NCBI GenBank assembly: GCA_030628225.1
Contig: DAOVRJ010000143.1
Location: 1-6,612 of the forward strand
Source: Candidatus Zixiibacteriota bacterium
GTDB taxonomy: Bacteria; SM23-81
Length of the DNA stretch: 6,612 bases
Direction of reading: 5' to 3'
Shown here: positions 3,979 through 6,612 of the stretch, piece by piece
Layout: each line of letters begins with the position of its first letter
How positions within the stretch are numbered: position 1 is the first letter of the stretch
Made by a program: the position numbers and the translations under genes
The notes under the pieces: generated by a model
The model's database searches: none
Told to the model about the DNA's origin: nothing
Seen by the model: the letters and a program-made list of their open reading frames with translations, nothing else

Positions 3979-4890
3979 ATGAAAGTAGTCACTCTGGGAA
4001 CGGGTGGGGCTATCCCCACGGTAAAGCGAGCTCTTCCGGCCACGGCCCTGATCCGCGAAGGAAAGATGTTTTTATTCGACTGCGGCGAGGGCACTCAGCT
4101 TCAGATGCGTCGCGCCGGCATCGGTTTCGGGCGGCTGGCCACAATATTCATCTCCCACCTTCACGGTGATCACTTGGCCGGGTTGCCCGGTCTGTTGATG
4201 ACCATGTCTCTGCTATCTCGAGACAAACCGTTGCAGATTATCGGCCCCCCAGGTCTGAAGCGTTTTGTCAAGGTGACCAAAGAGACCTTCCGGTTTCACA
4301 GCGAATATGAACTCACGGTGCAAGAGATTGAGGGCGGTCGCGTTGACCAGGGTCCAGGCTATCTGGTGGAGGCTTGTCCCATGGACCACAGCATCTTCGC
4401 TCTGGGATACGCGCTGGTGGAGGAAGACCGTCCCGGAGAATTCGACCTGAAGCGAGCGCTAAAGCTGGGAGTTCCTGAGGGCCCCCTTTTCGGTCAACTT
4501 CAACGGGGGAAATCGGTGAGCTTGGCGGATGGGCGAGTGATTCAACCCCATCTGGTACTGGGCAGATCGCGGAAGGGGAGAAAGTTTGTGCATGCCCTGG
4601 ACACGCGGCCCTGCCCGGCGGTGGTGGGGCTGGCCGAGGATGCCGATCTTCTGGTGCACGACGCGATGTTCGCCCAGGAGATGGCCGAGGATGCCCGGCA
4701 GATGGGTCACTCCACGGCTTCAGGCGCAGCGCGGGTGGCCAAGGAGGCCGGCGTGCGACAGTTGCTTCTGAGCCACATCAGCCAGAGATATAAAGACGAG
4801 CAGGTACTGCTCCAGGAGGCTCAGTTGGTCTTCCCCCAGACAGTGGTGGCCCGTGATCTGATGAGTGTGCAGGTTCCCCTGCGCCGCTAA
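3979..4890 (+). CDS. rnz: Ribonuclease Z (tRNA 3'-processing endonuclease)
   Basis: The 303-residue product has the full metallo-beta-lactamase set of RNase Z. It opens with GTGGAIPT, has FDCGEGTQ (33-40), and carries the metal-binding HLHGDH (60-65), His137 (MDHS), Asp208 (DTRPC), the GHST motif (243-246) typical of tRNase Z, and His266 (LLLSHIS). Length is normal. RNase Z cuts precursor tRNAs just after the discriminator in the cytoplasm. This fits the two tRNA genes in this window, which lack an encoded CCA, because such transcripts need RNase Z followed by CCA addition. I choose the ATG at 3979. A TTG 30 bp upstream gives a longer frame, but the sequence MKVVTLGTGG is the usual family start and GAGGCGAAG precedes it. 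It starts 7 bp after the truncated fpg, in an operon-like arrangement. Confidence 0.95.
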   Translation: MKVVTLGTGGAIPTVKRALPATALIREGKMFLFDCGEGTQLQMRRAGIGFGRLATIFISHLHGDHLAGLPGLLMTMSLLSRDKPLQIIGPPGLKRFVKVTKETFRFHSEYELTVQEIEGGRVDQGPGYLVEACPMDHSIFALGYALVEEDRPGEFDLKRALKLGVPEGPLFGQLQRGKSVSLADGRVIQPHLVLGRSRKGRKFVHALDTRPCPAVVGLAEDADLLVHDAMFAQEMAEDARQMGHSTASGAARVAKEAGVRQLLLSHISQRYKDEQVLLQEAQLVFPQTVVARDLMSVQVPLRR

Positions 4891-4923
4891 ATTTGAGCGT
4901 TGCTGGAGACCGGAGGCTAATCG

Positions 4924-5109
4924 ATGAACATAAAGCCGCTGGCTTTCGAGAGCATGGGCACCCGAGGAGTGGAGATGCTTACGGCGGCGGAATTTGCCGG
5001 TCTGAAGAACGATCTTCTGGAGGCCAAAAGAAGACGGTTATACGGTCGCCAACTTGGGCCCGCTGCAGGAAAACCGGAGAACTTAATTGGCCATCAGCCG
5101 ATAGCTTAG
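4924..5109 (+). CDS. Small ORF after rnz, possible fragment of a metallo-hydrolase
   Basis: This 61-codon frame follows rnz by 33 bp. It has a clear ribosome binding site, GGAGG, 7 nt before the ATG. Its first residues (NIKPLAFESMGTRG) resemble the N-terminus of UPF0282-type metallo-beta-lactamase proteins, where a similar FESLGVRSMAT segment opens the fold. What follows (AAEFAGLKNDLLEAKRRRLYGRQLG) does not continue that fold and has no HxHxDH. It could be a degraded remnant, a rearranged 5' end, or a short unrelated protein. It overlaps the convergent rex 3' end by 27 bp. The similarity is based on about a dozen residues and is tentative. Confidence 0.4.
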   Translation: MNIKPLAFESMGTRGVEMLTAAEFAGLKNDLLEAKRRRLYGRQLGPAAGKPENLIGHQPIA

Positions 5110-5703
5110 CGCTTCGAGCTCGATGGCCATATTTACGTTCCTGATGGTTACTTGCGGTGGAGCCATCAGGTTAACCGGCGCGAAGTTGAGGATAACCTTA
5201 AAGCCGGCCTGCACCAGCAGATTCACCACCGATTGGGCCTCGGTTTTGGGGACGGCCACGATGGCCATATCGATCTTCAACTCCCGGGAGACCTCAGGCA
5301 GATTCTTGATGTCCAGAATGATCAGGCCACGCTTGTTTTTTCCCACCTTAGCGGGATCCTTATCGAAAACGGCAACGATGTGGAACCCCTGTCTCTTGAA
5401 CTCCTTGTATGAAATCAGCGCAGCACCCAAGCTGCCTGCCCCCACCAGGGCCACGTTCCAGGTGCGGTGAAGCCCCAGAATGTGAGCGATGGTCTCCTTG
5501 AGCTGACAGACCGGATATCCCAGCCCACGGGTTCCAAACTGCCCAAAACAGGAGAGGTCCTTCCTTACCTGAACAGATGTGGCGCCACCTGTTTGAGCCA
5601 GCTCCTTGGAGGAAACCATTTCCTGGTTCTTCCGTTCCAGGCGGGCCAGAGAGCGGTAGTATCGGGACAACCGCGTGATGGTGGCGTCAGAGATCTTGCG
5701 CAT
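5083..5703 (-). CDS. rex: Redox-sensing transcriptional repressor Rex
   Basis: The 206-residue product has the standard Rex layout. An N-terminal winged helix covers about residues 1-75 (ATITRLSRYYRSLARL, with KDLSCFGQFGTRGLGYP as the DNA-contacting wing and linker). A Rossmann domain follows with VALVGAGSLGAAL (84-96) and VFDKDPAKVG, and the domain-swapped C-terminal helix is FAPVNLMAPPQV...NMAIELEALSY. Rex senses the NADH/NAD+ ratio; with NAD+ it binds operators and represses fermentation and respiration genes, and NADH releases it. The start at 5703 gives the family N-terminus, though the ribosome binding site is weak. A perfect Rex operator lies 35 bp upstream and a promoter 65-93 bp upstream, indicating autorepression. 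It is downstream of secF and the DUF456 gene on the same strand but has its own promoter. Confidence 0.96.
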   Translation of the reverse strand: MRKISDATITRLSRYYRSLARLERKNQEMVSSKELAQTGGATSVQVRKDLSCFGQFGTRGLGYPVCQLKETIAHILGLHRTWNVALVGAGSLGAALISYKEFKRQGFHIVAVFDKDPAKVGKNKRGLIILDIKNLPEVSRELKIDMAIVAVPKTEAQSVVNLLVQAGFKVILNFAPVNLMAPPQVTIRNVNMAIELEALSYRLMAN

Positions 5704-5737
5704 AGACCATTCCGGTATGATTACAGGAGTTAAAAGC

Positions 5738-5755
5738 TTGTGAAGACTTTCACAA
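5738..5755. promoter_or_regulatory. Rex operator upstream of rex
   Basis: Read on the minus strand, the site is TTGTGAA-AGTC-TTCACAA. Both 7-bp half-sites are perfectly complementary and match the known Rex consensus, TTGTGAA-N4-TTCACAA. It lies just downstream of the predicted start site of the rex promoter, where bound repressor would block transcription. Confidence 0.92.
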
Positions 5756-5767
5756 CCTGCCGATTAA

Positions 5768-5796
5768 AAGATAAGGTGAACCGGGGGGGGTGTCAA
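5768..5796 (-). promoter_or_regulatory. rex promoter with a poly-C spacer
   Basis: On the minus strand a perfect -35 TTGACA (5796-5791) is followed by exactly 17 nt and TATCTT (5773-5768), four of six matches to TATAAT. The first eight bases of the spacer are an uninterrupted C run. The start site would be about 5761, so the Rex operator falls in the early transcribed region. Confidence 0.65.
5783..5790. repeat. 8-bp G/C homopolymer in the rex promoter spacer
   Basis: Eight consecutive G on the plus strand (C on the minus) lie directly next to the -35 box. Such tracts are prone to slipped-strand length change. Confidence 0.85.
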
Positions 5797-5817
5797 GGGA
5801 TTTTTCTCAGGAGGGGC

Positions 5818-6321
5818 TTAAATAAGGCGGATGAGGATCAAGGTTATCATGGCGATGGCACAGGAGAAGGTGACGGTGATGCCCAGAATCTTACCCATGA
5901 AAGCGCCGAATCCTGCCTTTGCGGCTCCGGCCTGATCATCGCGGTGGATAAGCTCCAGGATAAAAGCGCCCAGAAAGGCTCCCAACAGGGCTCCCACCAG
6001 GGTGCCCACCAGGGGAAGGGCAGCGGACCCCCAGGCGGCTCCCAGGATGCCGCCCACCAGGGTGCCGATAACGCCCCACTTGGTAGCGCCGAATTTGAGA
6101 GTTGTGAAGGTGCCCAGGAGAAATTCCACCAGCTCGGAGAACACGGCTATGGCAAAAAGCAACAGCAGAAACTTTACGGTAATCCCGCCGTGGAAGTGGG
6201 TGATCAATCCGTAAATTAGGGCGTCGGCGAAGATAATAAACGTCCCCGGGAAACCAAGGAAGATGGTCACAATCCCGAGGACGAGGACGAGGTAGAACAA
6301 AATGAGACCGAAAACATGCAA
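5818..6321 (-). CDS. DUF456 family integral membrane protein
   Basis: The 167-residue hydrophobic protein has the DUF456 layout. An N-terminal helix is followed by FLGFPGTFIIFADALIYG, a middle segment (SELVEFLLGTFTTLKFGATKWG), and a glycine-rich core (VGGILGAAWGSAALPLVGTLVGALLGAFLGAF, described by its GxxxG spacing) with GTLVG twice. Then comes a charged loop (HRDDQAG) and a last helix. About five transmembrane helices are likely. The molecular function of DUF456 is not established. The start is a TTG at 6321, the first usable codon after the in-frame TAG upstream, with AAAGG about 11 nt before it. No ATG in this frame would keep the family N-terminus. It follows secF by 33 bp on the same strand and is probably cotranscribed with it. 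Confidence 0.85.
   Translation of the reverse strand: MHVFGLILFYLVLVLGIVTIFLGFPGTFIIFADALIYGLITHFHGGITVKFLLLLFAIAVFSELVEFLLGTFTTLKFGATKWGVIGTLVGGILGAAWGSAALPLVGTLVGALLGAFLGAFILELIHRDDQAGAAKAGFGAFMGKILGITVTFSCAIAMITLILIRLI
5993..6066 (-). repeat. Two 14-bp direct repeats inside the DUF456 gene
   Basis: CCCACCAGGGTGCC occurs at 5993-6006 and again at 6053-6066, 60 bp apart and in the same frame. Both copies encode GTLVG of the glycine-rich helices. This is probably internal duplication or shared codon choice; recombination between them would remove 20 codons in frame. Confidence 0.6.
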
Positions 6322-6354
6322 TGGACGCTTGGCCTTTAGCCTGTAAAGGGTCTG

Positions 6355-6612
6355 CTATTTTTTCTTGGCCAGAAGCCGGCTGTGCCACTCGATGAGCACC
6401 GGGCTGGCCACAAAAATGGAGGAGTACGTTCCAACGACCACCCCGATCATCAAGGCGAAGGCGAAGTCTCGAATGACCGCTCCACCAAGGATGAAAAGGC
6501 AGATTGTCACCGCCAGGGTGGTCAGGGAGGTGATGATGGTCCGACTGAGAGTCTGGTTGATGCTGGCATTGATGATGGCATTGTAGCTCTGGTTGCGCAT
6601 GATGCCCAGATC
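6355..6612 (-). CDS. secF: Protein translocase subunit SecF (C-terminal part)
   Basis: The frame is open from the window edge and encodes the last 85 residues, ending at TAG (6355-6357). The family signature [16 protein letters not shown] is followed by a transmembrane helix ([11 protein letters not shown]) and then [29 protein letters not shown] with a basic tail, the usual SecF C-terminus. SecF works with SecD in the inner membrane and uses the proton gradient to help pull proteins out of the SecYEG channel. An ATG at 6600 is internal, not the true start, because the frame continues upstream (DLGI before it). secD is expected just outside the window. The DUF456 gene follows downstream. Confidence 0.95.
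   Translation of the reverse strand, partial: DLGIMRNQSYNAIINASINQTLSRTIITSLTTLAVTICLFILGGAVIRDFAFALMIGVVVGTYSSIFVASPVLIEWHSRLLAKKK

Noticed and set aside
5089-5136. GGCCATC / GATGGCC stem near the rex stop as a terminator
   Set aside because: It has only 7 bp with a long loop, no T-run, and lies in coding sequence.
5740-6219. Plus-strand open frame of 159 codons
   Set aside because: It is antisense to the DUF456 gene. Its Gly/Gln-rich product reflects the complement of glycine-rich membrane helices.
1-6612. CRISPR array
   Set aside because: No regularly spaced direct repeats were found. The only close direct repeat is the 14-bp pair inside the DUF456 gene.

Overview
The window is bacterial chromosomal DNA: Rex, RNase Z and SecF genes, AGGAGG-type ribosome binding sites, and tRNA genes without an encoded CCA end. 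Rex suggests a facultative or anaerobic lifestyle. I cannot place the lineage further. The sequence falls into three parts of visibly different character.

Left flank and AT-rich island (about 1-3195). After the last 35 codons of a plus-strand gene (probably a BTAD/TPR-type regulator), every gene up to about 3000 lies on the minus strand in AT-rich DNA. In minus-strand order these are a coiled-coil plus HARE-HTH protein with a strong promoter, tRNA-Gln(TTG), a second tRNA with an abnormal anticodon arm, a decayed IS1595-family transposase, a membrane-anchored protein of unknown function, a hairpin leader with a very short ORF, and a small single-pass membrane protein. A 23-bp imperfect inverted repeat (21/23 identical, 15 bp perfect) sits at both edges, 139-161 and 3173-3195, in the orientation expected of transposon ends. 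This suggests that the whole 3.06-kb block is, or was, one mobile unit. No target-site duplication is visible.

Central GC-rich plus-strand block (3142-5109). It opens with the 3' remnant of a DsrE-family gene, whose 5' part is lost at the island edge. Next come an Fpg/MutM-type DNA glycosylase cut off before its H2TH and zinc-finger domains, an intact RNase Z (rnz), and a small ORF with a good ribosome binding site. The block looks like an operon damaged by rearrangement.

Right GC-rich minus-strand block (5083-6612). secF (C-terminal part only) is followed by a DUF456 membrane protein. rex follows with its own promoter and a perfect 18-bp Rex operator, so it is probably autoregulated. The spacer of that promoter holds an 8-C homopolymer, which could make rex expression length-variable.

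The most interesting points are the inverted-repeat-bounded island with tRNA and HARE-HTH cargo, the tRNA with an apparent 8-nt anticodon loop, the poly-C spacer of the rex promoter, and the truncated fpg.
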